Assembly: GCF_022568815.1 (NCBI RefSeq)
Contig: NZ_JAKZHX010000015.1
Location: 90,945-154,944, forward strand
Direction of reading: 5' to 3'
Source of the DNA: Undibacterium paludis
GTDB lineage: Bacteria; Pseudomonadota; Gammaproteobacteria; Burkholderiales; Burkholderiaceae_D
Length of the DNA: 64,000 bases
The notes under the pieces are model-generated. The model did no database searches. It was not told the DNA's origin and saw nothing but the letters and a program-made list of their open reading frames with translations. The position numbers and the translations under genes were made by a program. The stretch's first letter is position 1, and each line of letters begins with the position of its first letter. Below, one piece after another: positions 1 to 9,443 of this stretch.

Positions 1-138
1 CGCGAACAAAAAATTTTAGTCAAAAATGTAGGTAAAATGCATAATCTGCTTGAGAATTGTCTGCGTATTACAGTCAGTACTCTGGAAGAGAATGCTCTTT
101 TTCTTGCTGCGCTGGCAGCATCTTTATCATCAACATGA
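1..138 (+). CDS. hisC: Histidinol-phosphate aminotransferase, C-terminal end (partial)
   Basis: The window opens inside a reading frame in frame 1 that runs to a TGA at 136-138 and encodes 45 residues. It contains [11 protein letters not shown] and [19 protein letters not shown], which match the conserved C-terminal strand and helix of HisC, the PLP enzyme that transaminates imidazole-acetol phosphate to histidinol phosphate. The stop overlaps the hisB start as ATGA (135-138), so the two genes are translationally coupled in the his operon. Only the tail is visible; the PLP lysine lies upstream of the window. The call rests on the short match plus the perfect operon context. Confidence 0.88.
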   Translation, partial: REQKILVKNVGKMHNLLENCLRITVSTLEENALFLAALAASLSST

Positions 139-737
139 ATAAGCCAACAGAACGCATTGCGGCGGTTACCCGCAATACCAACGAAACACAGATCCGCGTG
201 GCCATCAATCTGGATGGCAGCGGCCAGCAAAAGCTCAATACCGGCGTGCCTTTTCTTGATCACATGCTGGATCAGATTGCCCGTCACGGCCTCATTGATC
301 TCGATATCGAAGCGGTCGGCGATCTGCATATTGATGCCCACCATACTGTTGAAGATGTTGGTATTACCCTGGGGCAGGCCTTTGCCAAGGCAATTGGTGA
401 CAAAAAAGGCATACGTCGCTATGGTCATGCCTATGTGCCGCTTGATGAAGCGCTGTCGCGCGTGGTCATCGACTTTTCCGGCCGTCCGGGTCTGGAATAC
501 CATATCCCCTTTACTCGCGCCATGATAGGCAATTTCGACGTGGACCTGACCCGTGAATTCTTCCAGGGCTTTGTCAATCATGCTCTGGTGACATTGCATA
601 TCGATAATTTGCGTGGGGACAACTCCCATCATCAGTGCGAAACCGTATTCAAGGCTTTTGGCCGCGCCCTGCGCATGGCAACCGAACTCGACCCGCGTGC
701 CGCAGGCATCATCCCCTCGACCAAAGGCAGTCTTTGA
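135..737 (+). CDS. hisB: Imidazoleglycerol-phosphate dehydratase
   Basis: This 200-residue protein is the monofunctional HisB that dehydrates imidazoleglycerol phosphate to imidazole-acetol phosphate in histidine synthesis. The two manganese-binding repeats are visible: [11 protein letters not shown] near residue 42 with [11 protein letters not shown] near 68, and DNSHHQCE near 165. The frame is open back to 57, but those codons overlap the hisC C-terminus in another frame. The ATG at 135, overlapping the hisC stop, gives the normal N-terminus ([18 protein letters not shown]). No histidinol-phosphatase domain is fused, as expected for beta-proteobacteria. The next gene, hisH, starts 56 bases downstream in the same operon. 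Confidence 0.97.
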   Translation: MNKPTERIAAVTRNTNETQIRVAINLDGSGQQKLNTGVPFLDHMLDQIARHGLIDLDIEAVGDLHIDAHHTVEDVGITLGQAFAKAIGDKKGIRRYGHAYVPLDEALSRVVIDFSGRPGLEYHIPFTRAMIGNFDVDLTREFFQGFVNHALVTLHIDNLRGDNSHHQCETVFKAFGRALRMATELDPRAAGIIPSTKGSL

Positions 738-793
738 TCGGATTGATTGCTCGTATTTACTGATATCAGATACCAGCCTGGCTGGTGATCATT

Positions 794-1432
794 ATGAATA
801 AAATTGTTGTTGTAGATTATGGTATGGGTAATCTGCGCTCTGTGGCGCAAGCCCTGCGCGCCGTAGCCCCTGAAGCAAATGTTCTGATTTCCGGTGAAGT
901 CAGCGACATCCAGACAGCCGACCGCATCGTCTTGCCTGGACAGGGCGCCATGCCTGACTGCATGAGCTGCCTGCGTGAATCGGGCTTGCAAGAGGCCTTG
1001 CTGGAGGCCGCACGTAACAAACCCCTGTTTGGTGTCTGCGTTGGTGAACAGATGCTGTTTGATATCAGCGAAGAAGGGGATACGCCAGGGCTGGGCCTGT
1101 TGCCTGGCAAGGTGGTGCGTTTTTCTCTTGATGGCCAGCTGCAGGCGGATGGCTCCCGTTACAAAGTACCGCAAATGGGATGGAACCGTGTCAAACAATC
1201 AAGGTCACATGCCTTGTGGCAAGATATTGCTGACGATGCTTATTTTTACTTTGTCCATAGTTACTATGCGCGCCCGACCGAGGACAGCCATGCCGTCGGC
1301 CTGACTGATTACGGCAGCCTGTTTGCCTGCGCAGTCGCGCGTGACAATATTTTTGCTACCCAGTTTCACCCGGAGAAGAGTTCGGCTGCCGGCTTGCAAC
1401 TGTATAAGAATTTTGTACACTGGAAACCGTAG
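794..1432 (+). CDS. hisH: Imidazole glycerol phosphate synthase, glutaminase subunit
   Basis: HisH is the class I glutamine amidotransferase subunit that feeds ammonia to HisF. The nucleophile cysteine is at residue 82 in FGVCVGEQM, and the His-Glu pair of the triad is in FHPEKS near residue 196. The common family motif is GVCLGMQ; here it reads GVCVGEQ, a mild variation. The frame extends to a GTG at 785, but the ATG at 794 gives the canonical [14 protein letters not shown] start. At 212 residues it has normal length. A gap of 139 bases separates it from hisA, the widest gap in the operon, so an internal promoter there is possible. Confidence 0.96.
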   Translation: MNKIVVVDYGMGNLRSVAQALRAVAPEANVLISGEVSDIQTADRIVLPGQGAMPDCMSCLRESGLQEALLEAARNKPLFGVCVGEQMLFDISEEGDTPGLGLLPGKVVRFSLDGQLQADGSRYKVPQMGWNRVKQSRSHALWQDIADDAYFYFVHSYYARPTEDSHAVGLTDYGSLFACAVARDNIFATQFHPEKSSAAGLQLYKNFVHWKP

Positions 1433-1571
1433 TTGCCCGGCTTTGCTTTTTTGTAGTGGTATTGTCGTTAATGATACAAATTTTTTACACTGATTCTTTA
1501 CCAGGCGCAATTGAAGCGCAAACCCTAGCGTAATTTTTATTGTCTAAAGACACCCATACTTTTTTCTTATC

Positions 1572-2363
1572 ATGCTGCTCATCCCTGCTATAGACCTGAA
1601 AGACGGTCACTGCGTACGCCTCAAACAAGGTGATATGGACCAGGCTACCGTCTTCTCCGAAGACCCGGCCGAAATGGCGCGCCACTGGCTGCGTCAGGGT
1701 GCACGTCGTCTGCATCTGGTGGATCTGAACGGTGCTTTTGCCGGCAAACCCAAGAATGAGGCTGCGGTCAAGGCCATCATACAGGCGGTGCGTGATTATG
1801 CGGAAGAAACCGATACCGACGAAATACCGGTGCAGCTTGGCGGCGGCATACGTGATCTCGATACCATAGAACGCTATCTCGACGACGGCCTGTCCTACAT
1901 CATTATTGGTACGGCAGCAGTCAAGAACCCTGGCTTTCTGGCCGATGCCTGCAGTGCCTTCCCGGGCCAGATCATTGTCGGCATCGATGCCAAGGATGGC
2001 AAGGTCGCAACCGATGGCTGGAGCAAACTGTCTGGTCACGAAGTCATCGACCTGGCCAAGAAGTTTGAAGGCTATGGCGTCGAAGCCATCGTCTATACCG
2101 ACATAGGCCGCGACGGCATGATGGGGGGCGTGAACATAGACGCGACCGTCAAGCTGGCGCAGGCAGTCAGCATCCCGGTGATTGCCTCTGGCGGTGTGCA
2201 TGTACTGGCTGACGTGGAAGCCTTGTGTGCGGTACAGGACGATGGCATAGAGGGCGTGATCTGTGGTCGTTCAATTTATGAAGGCACCCTGGACCTGGCG
2301 TCGGCACAAGATCGCGCTGATGAACTCAGTGGTGAGTTCGATGATGAAGAAGAAACCGAATGA
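1572..2363 (+). CDS. hisA: ProFAR isomerase (phosphoribosylformimino-5-aminoimidazole carboxamide ribotide isomerase)
   Basis: HisA is a TIM-barrel isomerase that opens the ribose of ProFAR by an Amadori rearrangement. The general acid/base aspartates are visible in IPAIDLKDG (Asp8) and in [12 protein letters not shown], and the phosphate-binding loops in [14 protein letters not shown] and ASGGV. Length is 263 residues, about 15 longer than usual because of an acidic tail ending [10 protein letters not shown]. That tail overlaps the hisF ribosome-binding region, and the last four bases overlap the hisF start (ATGA), so translation of the two is coupled. Confidence 0.97.
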   Translation: MLLIPAIDLKDGHCVRLKQGDMDQATVFSEDPAEMARHWLRQGARRLHLVDLNGAFAGKPKNEAAVKAIIQAVRDYAEETDTDEIPVQLGGGIRDLDTIERYLDDGLSYIIIGTAAVKNPGFLADACSAFPGQIIVGIDAKDGKVATDGWSKLSGHEVIDLAKKFEGYGVEAIVYTDIGRDGMMGGVNIDATVKLAQAVSIPVIASGGVHVLADVEALCAVQDDGIEGVICGRSIYEGTLDLASAQDRADELSGEFDDEEETE

Positions 2364-3124
2364 GTTTAGCCAAACGTATTATCCCCTGCCTGGATGTGAC
2401 CGCCGGTCGCGTCGTCAAGGGTATCAATTTCCAGGAACTGCGTGACGCCGGTGATCCGGTAGAGATCGCCCGTCGCTATGATGGTCAGGGTGCTGATGAA
2501 ATTACTTTTCTCGACATCACGGCCTCGTCTGATGGTCGTGACCTGATCTTGCCAATTATTGAAGCCGTGGCTTCACAAGTGTTCATCCCGCTGACAGTAG
2601 GTGGTGGTGTGCGCACGGTGGCTGATGTGCGCCGCTTGCTCAACGCCGGTGCCGACAAGGTGGGCATCAATACTTCGGCCGTGACCAATCCGCAACTGGT
2701 GGCAGATGCAGCACACAAGTATGGCTCTCAATGCATCGTTGTGGCGATTGACGCCAAGAATGTAGGGCCAGGCAAGTGGGAGGTCTTTACTCACGGTGGC
2801 CGTAATGCCACCGGCCTGGATGCGGTCGAATGGGCGCAAAACATGGCGCGCCTCGGCGCCGGTGAAATTTTGCTGACCAGCATGGACAAGGATGGTACCC
2901 GTTCCGGCTTCGACCTGGGTTTGACACGTGCAGTGTCGGATGCGGTGCCAATTCCGGTGATAGCCTCTGGCGGTGTAGGTGGCCTGCAGGACCTGGCCGA
3001 CGGTATCAGGATTGGTGGTGCTGATGCGGTGCTGGCAGCCAGTATTTTTCATTATGGCCAGCATACAGTCGGCGAAGCAAAACAATTTATGGCTGCACAA
3101 CATATCCCCATGAGGTTGTCATGA
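2360..3124 (+). CDS. hisF: Imidazole glycerol phosphate synthase, cyclase subunit
   Basis: HisF is the TIM-barrel cyclase that uses ammonia from HisH to make imidazole glycerol phosphate and AICAR. Catalytic aspartates are seen in [14 protein letters not shown] (Asp11) and VVAIDAKN (about 130); phosphate loops are GGGVRT and ASGGVGG. The length of 254 residues is standard. The start overlaps the hisA stop by four bases and its own stop overlaps the hisI start by four bases, which gives a tightly coupled hisA-hisF-hisI block. Confidence 0.98.
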   Translation: MSLAKRIIPCLDVTAGRVVKGINFQELRDAGDPVEIARRYDGQGADEITFLDITASSDGRDLILPIIEAVASQVFIPLTVGGGVRTVADVRRLLNAGADKVGINTSAVTNPQLVADAAHKYGSQCIVVAIDAKNVGPGKWEVFTHGGRNATGLDAVEWAQNMARLGAGEILLTSMDKDGTRSGFDLGLTRAVSDAVPIPVIASGGVGGLQDLADGIRIGGADAVLAASIFHYGQHTVGEAKQFMAAQHIPMRLS

Positions 3125-3522
3125 GTGCCGCAAAGTGGTTGAACAAGGTTAAATGGGATGAAAACGGCCTGGTCCCGGTGATTGCGCAAGAAGCCAGCAG
3201 CAATGATGTACTGATGTTTGCCTGGATGAACCGTGATGCCTTGTCCAAGACCGTGGAGCTCGGTGAAGCCGTCTACTGGAGCCGTTCACGCAAGAAGCTC
3301 TGGCATAAAGGTGAAGAGTCGGGCCATGTACAGAAAATCAAGGAAATCCGCCTTGATTGCGATGAAGACGTGGTTCTGCTGAAGATAGAGCAAACTGACA
3401 GTATCGCCTGTCATACCGGCCGTCATTCCTGCTTCTTCCAGAAATTTGAAGGCAGTCTCAACGATGGCGACTGGCAGGCCGTTGATCCTGTCTTGAAAGA
3501 CCCCGAAAGCATTTACAAATGA
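3121..3522 (+). CDS. hisI: Phosphoribosyl-AMP cyclohydrolase
   Basis: This enzyme opens the adenine ring of PR-AMP in histidine synthesis. It is the separate cyclohydrolase form, not the HisIE fusion of enterobacteria. Metal-binding residues are seen in [13 protein letters not shown] (Cys and Asp cluster) and in [11 protein letters not shown] (two zinc cysteines); the substrate region [17 protein letters not shown] is typical. It is 133 residues and starts on the ATGA overlap with hisF. hisE follows after 10 bases. Confidence 0.97.
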   Translation: MSAAKWLNKVKWDENGLVPVIAQEASSNDVLMFAWMNRDALSKTVELGEAVYWSRSRKKLWHKGEESGHVQKIKEIRLDCDEDVVLLKIEQTDSIACHTGRHSCFFQKFEGSLNDGDWQAVDPVLKDPESIYK

Positions 3523-3532
3523 GTACCTTAAC

Positions 3533-3886
3533 ATGACAGCTTCGCAAGAACAGGTCTTGCAGCACCTGGCCAAGATCATAGAAAGCCGCAAACTGGTGAA
3601 TGGCGGTGACCCGGACAAGTCCTATGTCGCACGCTTGTTTTCCAAGGGCGATGACGCCATACTCAAAAAAATTGGTGAAGAAGCAACAGAAACCGTGATG
3701 GCCGCCAAGGATGCCCGCGTTTCTGGTGATGCCAGCAAATTATTGTATGAATGTGCTGACTTGTGGTTTCATTCGCTTGTCATGTTGGCCCAGTATGATC
3801 TTGACCCTCAGCAAGTGCTGGATGAACTGGCCAGACGTGAAGGTATCTCTGGTCTTGAAGAAAAAGCAGCGCGCAAGGACGCCTGA
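3533..3886 (+). CDS. hisE: Phosphoribosyl-ATP pyrophosphatase
   Basis: HisE hydrolyses PR-ATP to PR-AMP, the second step of histidine synthesis. It belongs to the all-alpha MazG-like pyrophosphohydrolases; the metal-binding acidic helix is [15 protein letters not shown] near residues 44-57, followed by [13 protein letters not shown]. Length is 117 residues. It directly follows hisI, and the separate hisI and hisE genes are the usual arrangement in Burkholderiales. Confidence 0.95.
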   Translation: MTASQEQVLQHLAKIIESRKLVNGGDPDKSYVARLFSKGDDAILKKIGEEATETVMAAKDARVSGDASKLLYECADLWFHSLVMLAQYDLDPQQVLDELARREGISGLEEKAARKDA

Positions 3887-3924
3887 TACTGGCGGCCTTG
3901 AAACCTGCTTGCTTGTTGATATGA

Positions 3925-4308
3925 ATGGATAAAAACGTGGATAACTGCATTTTTTGTAAGATCGCTGCCAAACAGATTCCTTCCGCCAGCGTGTATGAAG
4001 ATGAAGAATTGCTGGCTTTTAAAGATATCAATCCGGCTGCTCCTGTGCACCTGTTGATTATCCCCAAGCTACATATTGATACTTTATCGTCCATACAACC
4101 GGAGCATCATGCTGTCTTGGGTAAAATGCTGGCTTTGGCGCCGAAACTGGCACAGGAACATGGTTGCGCACCAGTGCAGCAGGCTGATGGCGTCTTGTCA
4201 GGAGGATATAAAACCCTGATCAACACCGGACCGGATGGCGGGCAAGAGGTGTATCATTTGCATATGCATGTGATAGGCGGCCCCAAGCCATGGCGCGGGC
4301 AACGCTGA
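3925..4308 (+). CDS. hinT: HIT-family nucleotide-binding protein (HinT-like)
   Basis: This is a 127-residue histidine-triad protein, a purine nucleoside phosphoramidase of the HinT branch. The start DNCIFCKIAAKQIPSASVYEDE and the active-site HLHMHVIGG near residues 112-120 are diagnostic; the middle histidine of the triad is the nucleophile. It is placed between hisE and tatA, a common order in beta-proteobacteria, so it is probably part of the same transcript although its function is separate. The physiological substrate is not known for this genus. Confidence 0.93.
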   Translation: MDKNVDNCIFCKIAAKQIPSASVYEDEELLAFKDINPAAPVHLLIIPKLHIDTLSSIQPEHHAVLGKMLALAPKLAQEHGCAPVQQADGVLSGGYKTLINTGPDGGQEVYHLHMHVIGGPKPWRGQR

Positions 4309-4383
4309 TTACCGGCCATGCCGGTTAATACCGGCAGGTTCAACTATATTTTCTGAGAGCAAGGCTCTCACAAGGAGTAAGTA

Positions 4384-4602
4384 ATGGGTTCATTGAGTAT
4401 CTGGCACTGGTTGATCGTTCTGGTTGTCATCGTGCTGGTTTTTGGCACGAAAAAACTCGGTAATGTGGGTTCCGACCTGGGCAAGGCTGTCAAAGGCTTC
4501 AAGGATGGTGTCAAAGGTGAAGAAGAAAAACCTGCTGCGTCACAGCAGGTTGCAGACAAAAGCACCATTGATGTAGAAGCAAAAGAAAAATCCAAGCTGT
4601 GA
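4384..4602 (+). CDS. tatA: Sec-independent translocase subunit TatA
   Basis: TatA forms the size-variable pore of the twin-arginine translocase. The 72-residue protein has one N-terminal membrane helix ([15 protein letters not shown]), the hinge FGTKKL, an amphipathic helix ([15 protein letters not shown]) and a charged tail, the standard TatA plan. A strong ribosome site (AAGGAG) sits 7 bases before the ATG. It begins the tatABC group. Tat substrates encoded in this window include the Rieske protein, PhoD and the intradiol dioxygenase. Confidence 0.96.
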   Translation: MGSLSIWHWLIVLVVIVLVFGTKKLGNVGSDLGKAVKGFKDGVKGEEEKPAASQQVADKSTIDVEAKEKSKL

Positions 4603-4660
4603 TTGTTTTCCGTACTGCTGGTTTGCCTGGCGATTTAACACCTTTTCCCAGCCTGATGAC

Positions 4661-5146
4661 ATGATAGACCTGGGAATCAGCAAGCTCGCCCTGATAGGCG
4701 TGGTGGCTTTGATCGTGATCGGTCCTGAAAAATTGCCCAGAGTGGCAAGGATGGCTGGCACACTGCTCGGGCGTGCACAGCGTTACATCAATGAAGTGAA
4801 ATCCGAAGTCAGCCGCGAGATCGAGCTGGAAGAATTGCGCAAGATGCAGAAAGATGTGCAAGAAGCCGCTCATAACGTTGAACAGACCATCCATCAGACC
4901 TGGTCAGAAGCTGAGCAGGGCATGCGCTCCCTGGAGCAGGAAACCAGTTCTGCTCTGTTGCACACGGCCACGCCCGAGCAGCTGTCAGTCAAGGTCAAGG
5001 ATTTCCGTCGCAAAAAACTGGCGCGTACATCTGCTGTGCCTGCCTGGTATAAAAATCGCAGTGGTCAAAGACAGCGCGTGATCTCCGGCGCCGCCAGGAT
5101 GGCGCGCCATAGAGTCAACACGCGTTCCGGCAGCAGTTTCTTTTAA
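4661..5146 (+). CDS. tatB: Sec-independent translocase subunit TatB
   Basis: TatB forms the substrate receptor with TatC. It has a single N-terminal helix (MIDLGISKLALIGVVALIVIG), then the PEKLPRVAR hinge and a long amphipathic, coiled-coil-like helix (INEVKSEVSREIELEELRKMQK). Its 161 residues are longer than TatA, as expected, with a basic C-terminal tail. Its position between tatA and tatC supports the assignment. Confidence 0.95.
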   Translation: MIDLGISKLALIGVVALIVIGPEKLPRVARMAGTLLGRAQRYINEVKSEVSREIELEELRKMQKDVQEAAHNVEQTIHQTWSEAEQGMRSLEQETSSALLHTATPEQLSVKVKDFRRKKLARTSAVPAWYKNRSGQRQRVISGAARMARHRVNTRSGSSFF

Positions 5147-5191
5147 TTTCCCGCTTATGTTTTTGCGCACTTTTAAATTGGCGGTATTCGC

Positions 5192-5965
5192 ATGAGCGAG
5201 CATACGGAACAAGGTCCCGAAGAAAGTTTCATTTCCCACCTGGTGGAGTTGCGAGACCGGCTGGTCAAGTCCATGTATGGTCTGGGTATTGCCTGTGCCG
5301 CCCTGATGTTGTGGCCCGGGCCTTCGGCGATTTACGACTTTCTCGCACAGCCCATGCTGGCATCGCTGCCTGCCGGTTCGAAAATGATTGCGACCGGCGT
5401 TATCTCGCCATTCCTGGTCCCGATGAAGGTGACTTTGCTGGTCGCATTCATGCTCGCCTTGCCCTGGATTCTCTACCAGATATGGGCTTTCGTTGCACCC
5501 GGTTTGTACACCCATGAAAAACGGCTGGTGGCGCCGCTGGTGATTTCTTCATCTGTCCTGTTCCTTTGCGGCGTGGCATTCTGTTATTTCCTGGTGTTTG
5601 GCCGTGTCTTCAAATTCATCAATGAATTTGCCCCAACATCGATCAGCGTTGCACCGGACATTGAGAATTACCTGGACTTCATTATTTCCATGTGCCTGGC
5701 TTTTGGTGTGACCTTTGAGGTGCCGGTGGTGGTAGTGGTGCTGGTGCGCATGGGCCTGGTGCCGCTGGAAAAACTCAAGGCCATACGCTCTTATGTCGTC
5801 GTCGGTGCATTCGTGATTGCCGCCATCGTGACGCCACCTGATATCGTCAGCCAGTTTTCACTGGCCATACCGATGTGGGTTTTGTATGAGCTGGGTTTGC
5901 TGCTTGCCCCCATGTTTGTCAGGGCAACTCAGGCGCCGGTAACTGATGAATCAGACAATCAATGA
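5192..5965 (+). CDS. tatC: Sec-independent translocase subunit TatC
   Basis: TatC is the six-helix membrane receptor that binds the twin-arginine motif. The N-terminal signature SFISHLVELRDRLVKS, the first-loop signature with FLVPMKVTLLVAFMLALPWILYQIWAF, and FGVTFEVPVV are characteristic. Length is 257 residues. The TGA stop at 5963-5965 directly abuts the stop of the convergent DUF2461 gene at 5966, leaving no room for a terminator between them. Confidence 0.97.
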   Translation: MSEHTEQGPEESFISHLVELRDRLVKSMYGLGIACAALMLWPGPSAIYDFLAQPMLASLPAGSKMIATGVISPFLVPMKVTLLVAFMLALPWILYQIWAFVAPGLYTHEKRLVAPLVISSSVLFLCGVAFCYFLVFGRVFKFINEFAPTSISVAPDIENYLDFIISMCLAFGVTFEVPVVVVVLVRMGLVPLEKLKAIRSYVVVGAFVIAAIVTPPDIVSQFSLAIPMWVLYELGLLLAPMFVRATQAPVTDESDNQ

Positions 5966-6646
5966 TCAGGCGCTGACTGGGGCGGATCTCAACCAGCTGA
6001 CCAGCGGCAAGGCGCTGCGATAGGCCGTCAGCAGGGTCTTTTTCAGTTCGTCGCTGTCCATTCCCTTCATCGGGCATTCTGTCCAGACCATGAAATTTTT
6101 CAGCTTGATCTGTTCTATATGGGGCAGATCGGCGTCAAAGCCCTTGGGCGGGCGTTGTAGCTTGCCTTCTTCCTGGAGGGTGCCAAAATACTGCTTGAGT
6201 TTCTTGTCTTTCAGGACCTTCGCAAAACCCTTCGGGTCAGCCACGATATGATTGCGGATCGCTTTCAGTCGGTCAGAAGGTGGCATGTATTCACCAACTG
6301 CATAGAACAGGCGACCCGTACCGTCCATTTGGAAGTAGTATGCAGGACCACCGCCTTCACTGGGCTTTTTGCGGCCACTGGGTACGATGGATGAAGAAAA
6401 TGTCGTTTTGTAAGGCGATTTGTCATGGGCGAAACGTACATCACGATTGATGCGGAATAAGGCTTTTTTCGGCTCCAGGCCGATGATGGCTGGATCAAAC
6501 TTGCTGATCTCGGCAATCATTTCTGTGACCAGTTGTAAAAATTCTGCACGCAGGATGTCATAGCGTGGCTTGTTCATGACGAACCAGGCGCGGTTATTGT
6601 TTTCGCCCAGTTCGGATAAGTAGGCTTTCAGGTCGATCAGGTGCAT
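5966..6646 (-). CDS. DUF2461 family protein
   Basis: A 226-residue soluble protein of the DUF2461/TIGR02453 family, whose biochemical function is unknown. Family hallmarks are LGENNNRAWFVMNKPRYD near the N-terminus, FRINRDVRFAHDKSPYKT near residue 68, and a GGPAYYFQMD strand. The start is supported by AAGGA seven bases upstream. It lies 7 bases downstream of the protease gene and runs in the same direction, so both probably share a transcript. No catalytic residues can be assigned. Confidence 0.88.
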   Translation of the reverse strand: MHLIDLKAYLSELGENNNRAWFVMNKPRYDILRAEFLQLVTEMIAEISKFDPAIIGLEPKKALFRINRDVRFAHDKSPYKTTFSSSIVPSGRKKPSEGGGPAYYFQMDGTGRLFYAVGEYMPPSDRLKAIRNHIVADPKGFAKVLKDKKLKQYFGTLQEEGKLQRPPKGFDADLPHIEQIKLKNFMVWTECPMKGMDSDELKKTLLTAYRSALPLVSWLRSAPVSA

Positions 6647-6653
6647 GGTGTCC

Positions 6654-7829
6654 TTATTCTTTCGATTCTTCTTTGCGTGCTGTCGGGCGTTTGCCTATCA
6701 AGACATCGAGTGTAGGTTCCTTGGTATCACGCAAAACCGTGATTTTGGCCTTGTTGCCCGGTTTTAACTGCGCCACCAGGTTCAGCATCTGGGTCGTGTC
6801 GCCGACAGGCTTGCCTTCGATGGCAATCAGGATATCGCCTGGCTTCATGCCCGCCTTGTCAGCCGGGCCGCCACGGATGACACCGGCAATGATCGCGCCG
6901 GATTTTTGTTTGAGACCAAAACTGTCAGCCAGTTCGGGTGTGATGTCCTGTGGCTCCACGCCTATCCAGCCACGCACTACATGACCGTTGGTGATGATGG
7001 ATTCCATCACAGTCTTGACGGTGGTCACCGGTATGGCAAAGCCTATGCCGACCGAACCGCCAGTCTGTGAATAAATGGCCGTGTTGACACCAAGCAGGTT
7101 ACCGTTGACGTCAACCAGCGCGCCACCGGAATTGCCGGGATTGACGGCAGCATCAGTCTGGATAAAGTTTTCAAAGGCGTTTTCTGTCAGGTTGTTGCGG
7201 CCAACGGCAGAGATGATGCCCATGGTGACAGTCTGCCCAACGCCAAAGGGATTGCCTATGGCGAGTACCACATCGCCAACCGCCGCCTGGTCAGAGCGTC
7301 CAAAGGTGATGGCTGGCAAGTTCGGTACATCAATCTTGATGACGGCCAGGTCGGTTTCAGGATCAGTGCCGACCACCTTGGCGCTGGCCTTGCGGCCATC
7401 AGACAGCGCTACTTCTATGTCATCGGCAGATTCGACGACGTGGTTATTGGTCAGGATATAACCCTGGTCGCTGACGATGACCCCCGAACCAAGGCTGGAC
7501 AGGCGTTCTGCCTGGGGATTTTGCTGCTCGCCAAAAAAACGTCGGAGGAAAGGATCATTGAGTAAAGGGTTGCGGCGCTGGCGCACTTCTTTCGAGGTGA
7601 AAATGTTGACCACCGAAGGCATCGCGTGCTTGGCCGCCGCGCTATATGAACTCTGTGCCAGCACGCTATTGGCCGGCGCTTCTTTCACGTTGACGCCGGC
7701 ATTCAGGGTCTGGGTCTGCCGGGGGTTGTAACCGGCTTTCACCCAATCGGGTTTCAAGGTGGTTACAATAAACCAGATAGCAAGACCGACAGTGATAGTT
7801 TGAGCAAACAATAACCAAAGACGACGCAT
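6654..7829 (-). CDS. Membrane-anchored trypsin-like serine protease with one PDZ domain (AlgW/DegS/DegQ-like)
   Basis: This 391-residue protein has an N-terminal membrane anchor (LWLLFAQTITVGLAIWFIV), a trypsin-like domain with triad His130 (TNNHV), Asp160 (ETDLAV) and Ser234 (GNSGGAL), and one C-terminal PDZ domain (about 285-375). One anchor plus one PDZ domain is the plan of DegS/AlgW, which cleaves anti-sigma factors, rather than of soluble two-PDZ DegP. The frame is open further upstream, but the ATG at 7829 gives a proper signal anchor. The divergent Nif3-like gene starts only 14 bases away. The substrate is not shown here. Confidence 0.92.
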   Translation of the reverse strand: MRRLWLLFAQTITVGLAIWFIVTTLKPDWVKAGYNPRQTQTLNAGVNVKEAPANSVLAQSSYSAAAKHAMPSVVNIFTSKEVRQRRNPLLNDPFLRRFFGEQQNPQAERLSSLGSGVIVSDQGYILTNNHVVESADDIEVALSDGRKASAKVVGTDPETDLAVIKIDVPNLPAITFGRSDQAAVGDVVLAIGNPFGVGQTVTMGIISAVGRNNLTENAFENFIQTDAAVNPGNSGGALVDVNGNLLGVNTAIYSQTGGSVGIGFAIPVTTVKTVMESIITNGHVVRGWIGVEPQDITPELADSFGLKQKSGAIIAGVIRGGPADKAGMKPGDILIAIEGKPVGDTTQMLNLVAQLKPGNKAKITVLRDTKEPTLDVLIGKRPTARKEESKE

Positions 7830-7843
7830 AGAGAGCTTACAGT

Positions 7844-8605
7844 ATGAAATCAGTGAATCGGGATGATTTAGCGCAATTCCTGGCAAAAGAATTGCAAGTC
7901 AATTACTTTCGTGATTATTGCCCAAACGGCGTACAGGTGGAAGGGCGCAGCACGATTAAACACCTCGTCAGCGGGGTGACCGCCAGTTTAGCATTATTAG
8001 AAAAAGCGGTGGAAATGCAAGCTGATGCCGTACTCGTGCATCATGGTTATTTCTGGCGTGGTGAAGACATGCGTGTCATTGGTCAAAAACACAAGCGTCT
8101 TAAACTGCTGCTGGAACAGGACATATCACTGTTCGCTTATCATTTGCCGCTCGACAGTCATGCCGATTTTGGCAATAACATAGGCCTGGCTCGTCATTTG
8201 GGTATTACTCCTGACGGGCGATTTGGCGAGAATGACCTAGGTTGGCTTGGTATGCTGGATAATCCGGAGATCGCCACCCTGGAGGATCTGGCCATGCATA
8301 TAGAATTGAAGCTGGGGCGCAAGCCTTTGTTGATAGGGGAACCTGCAGCCAGACCTGGTCGTGTGGCCTGGTGTACCGGTGCTGCGCAAAATATGCTGGA
8401 TCAGGCCATTGCTGCCGGCGCCAATGTCTATCTGAGTGGTGAAATTTCCGAGCCTACCGTGCACCTGGCCAGGGAATCAGGCGTAGGCTATGTCGCTTGC
8501 GGCCATCATGCGACCGAACGTTTTGGCGTACAGAACCTCGGCGAATTCATCGCCAGACAGTTTGGCATACGCCATACTTTTGTGGATATTGATAATCCTG
8601 TGTGA
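7844..8605 (+). CDS. Nif3-like dinuclear metal-centre hexameric protein
   Basis: A 253-residue member of the Nif3/YbgI (DUF34) family, which form toroidal hexamers with a two-metal centre. Metal-ligand motifs are VLVHHGYFWRG near residue 65, HLPLDSHADFGNN near 104-116, and the C-terminal CGHHATERFGV. The family has been linked to GTP cyclohydrolase-like and metal-trafficking roles, but no firm function is established. The start has GAGAG ten bases upstream. It is divergent from the protease gene with a 14-base gap. Confidence 0.92.
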   Translation: MKSVNRDDLAQFLAKELQVNYFRDYCPNGVQVEGRSTIKHLVSGVTASLALLEKAVEMQADAVLVHHGYFWRGEDMRVIGQKHKRLKLLLEQDISLFAYHLPLDSHADFGNNIGLARHLGITPDGRFGENDLGWLGMLDNPEIATLEDLAMHIELKLGRKPLLIGEPAARPGRVAWCTGAAQNMLDQAIAAGANVYLSGEISEPTVHLARESGVGYVACGHHATERFGVQNLGEFIARQFGIRHTFVDIDNPV

Positions 8606-8627
8606 AGAGCAGGAATTATTCTTTTGA

Positions 8628-8662
8628 CTACGCTCCCTGTCAGGTTCTGACAGGGAGCGTAG
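8628..8662. terminator. Perfect 16-bp stem-loop between convergent genes
   Basis: CTACGCTCCCTGTCAG (8628-8643), a 3-base loop, and its exact complement (8647-8662) form a 16-bp stem between the stops of the Nif3-like gene and mscL. It is well placed as a bidirectional transcription barrier, but no T-run follows on either strand, so it is not a classical intrinsic terminator. Confidence 0.6.
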
Positions 8663-8680
8663 CGGGTATCAGTCCTGATG

Positions 8681-9100
8681 TTATTTTTTCAGGGAATCGC
8701 GGATTTCGCGCAATAGCAAAATATCTTCCGCGGTGACCTCGGGCGCGGGTTCCGGAGCCGGTTCTGCCTTTTTCAAGGCATTGACCAGTTTCACCATCTG
8801 GAAGATCACAAAAGCCAGGATGACAAAACTGAGTGTCACTGTCAGGAAATTACCGTAAGCGATCACACCGCCCGCCTTCTTGGCTTCTGCCAATACCAGG
8901 TGTGTTCCCTGCCCATTCAGGGGAATGTAGTAATTCGAAAAATCGAGACCGCCGACAATGCGGCCTATCACAGGCATGACAATATCACCGACCAGGGAGT
9001 CAACGATTTTGCCAAAGGCTGCACCGATAATCACACCTACCGCCAGGTCGACAACATTGCCGCGGCTGATAAAGGTTTTAAATTCTTGCAACATACCCAT
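8681..9100 (-). CDS. mscL: Large-conductance mechanosensitive channel
   Basis: MscL is a pentameric inner-membrane channel that opens under membrane tension to release solutes. The 139-residue protein has the canonical start [35 protein letters not shown] (first helix), a periplasmic loop, a second helix ([18 protein letters not shown]) and a charged C-terminal helix ending [12 protein letters not shown]. The ATG at 9100 follows GGAG by 7 bases; longer frames add a non-homologous extension. It is transcribed alone. Confidence 0.96.
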   Translation of the reverse strand: MGMLQEFKTFISRGNVVDLAVGVIIGAAFGKIVDSLVGDIVMPVIGRIVGGLDFSNYYIPLNGQGTHLVLAEAKKAGGVIAYGNFLTVTLSFVILAFVIFQMVKLVNALKKAEPAPEPAPEVTAEDILLLREIRDSLKK

Positions 9101-9350
9101 AGAAAATCTCCGGTTTGATGGGCAAAAAGACATGCCCGAAAAATAAGTAACAAGATTTTAATGCGCAAAGACGGCAAAAAGCTTGAATTTGACATCGCTT
9201 TTTTGTCAATTTTCTTTTCTGCCCGTGCCTGAATACTGCCTATTGCATGGAATTTTGTGCTCAATCATGACTTTGACCTAGTCTTAATTGGAAAATCAGG
9301 CTTGAATTGTTGAAAAATGCCTGCAAGTTGGCGTTTCAGATATCTTTTTC

Positions 9351-9379
9351 TTTAAAACCATATCCGCCTCATTTATAAT
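9351..9379 (+). promoter_or_regulatory. Candidate sigma-70 promoter of petABC
   Basis: TTTAAA (9351-9356) and TATAAT (9374-9379) are spaced by 17 bases and lie about 65 bases before the petA start. The -10 is a perfect match; the -35 matches four of six. The rest of the 343-base gap between mscL and petA holds no recognisable gene. Confidence 0.55.
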
Positions 9380-9443
9380 TTAAGGTTGCTAGAAGCTGGG
9401 TTTTGCTTCATCAAGTTTTGATTATTGACAGATTGGGGTTGGT

